Shown one piece after another: positions 63,994-64,000 of a DNA stretch of 64,000 nt. Source of the stretch: Flammeovirgaceae bacterium UBA6059. Lineage in GTDB: Bacteria > Bacteroidota > Bacteroidia > Cytophagales > Cyclobacteriaceae. The notes beneath the pieces are model-generated. The model worked only from the letters and a program-made list of their open reading frames with translations, ran no database searches and was not told where the DNA came from. The translations under genes were made by a program, and so were the position numbers. The stretch's first letter is position 1. The number at the start of each line of letters is the position of its first letter. Location: contig DIYH01000004.1 of assembly GCA_002435755.1 (NCBI GenBank), positions 1 to 64,000 of the forward strand, given 5' to 3'.

Positions 63994-64000
63994 GTGCTTG

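Overview
The window reads as chromosomal DNA of a Bacteroidota bacterium, most likely a marine-type Cytophagales member (the phylum is well supported, the order is an inference). The markers are a TonB receptor paired with a DUF4249 lipoprotein, the DUF6048/DUF6452 pair, MnmD, bacillithiol genes (bshC, ypdA, ytxJ), several ~800-residue FtsX/MacB-like permeases without an ATPase, a BspA-type surface protein, TPR-membrane-HTH regulators and TAnnTTTG-type -7 boxes. No rRNA, tRNA, CRISPR array or complete insertion sequence was found.

Layout. 1-3872 (minus): a surface protein with 19 BspA/DUF285 repeats that runs off the left edge. 4164-6839 (minus): two membrane-linked HTH regulators with related C-termini. 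7115-10010 (plus): a carotenoid/isoprenoid operon, crtB - lycopene cyclase - ispH - crtZ, without crtI. 9970-12646 (minus): a NtrB-like kinase and a NtrC-like sigma-54 regulator. 12811-18061 (plus): two tandem paralogous FtsX-like permeases, each preceded by the same 17-bp palindrome and the same -24/-12-like promoter at identical spacing. 18128-20979: a small coiled-coil protein, an NdpA-like nucleoid protein, a wrecked pullulanase gene and a NUMOD4/HNH protein with a strong terminator. 21272-25531: KAS III-like enzyme, flavin amine oxidase and acyl-CoA ligase. 25532-30181: NTF2-like protein, a YbbP/YbbA-type ABC exporter pair and the divergent TesA-like lipoprotein. 30178-35850: DUF6048, DUF6452, rimO, bshC, 5-formyl-THF cyclo-ligase and ypdA. 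36260-38635: another orphan permease. 38744-39158: a GIY-YIG nuclease pseudogene between two palindromes. 39347-42310: a TPR-CHAT protein. 42562-45884: TonB receptor and DUF4249 lipoprotein. 45901-48347 (minus): mnmD, ispF and an M16 protease. 48422-52184 (plus): fused 2-oxoacid dehydrogenase E1, an unrecognised repeat protein and YtxJ. 52181-56053: OsmC, a membrane protein, lipA, a TauE/SafE exporter and a bestrophin. 56157-58222: a penicillin-acylase gene broken by a one-base frameshift. 58224-63993: SnoaL-like protein, a fourth orphan permease, a retropepsin-like protein, a DUF2807 protein and a GH3 enzyme.

The strongest candidate for an undescribed system is the kinase - sigma-54 regulator - twin permease locus (9970-18061). 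The upstream regions of the two permeases have diverged except for the palindrome and the promoter, which stand exactly 84 bp apart in both copies. This is a natural phylogenetic footprint of an enhancer-activated regulon with no ATPase gene nearby. A ~120-bp nested hairpin lies between the two permeases.

Other notable points are the decayed GIY-YIG and pullulanase genes, the frameshifted acylase, and many convergent gene pairs that abut or overlap. Bacillithiol functions are spread over two loci, and isoprenoid genes (ispH, ispF, crt) over two.
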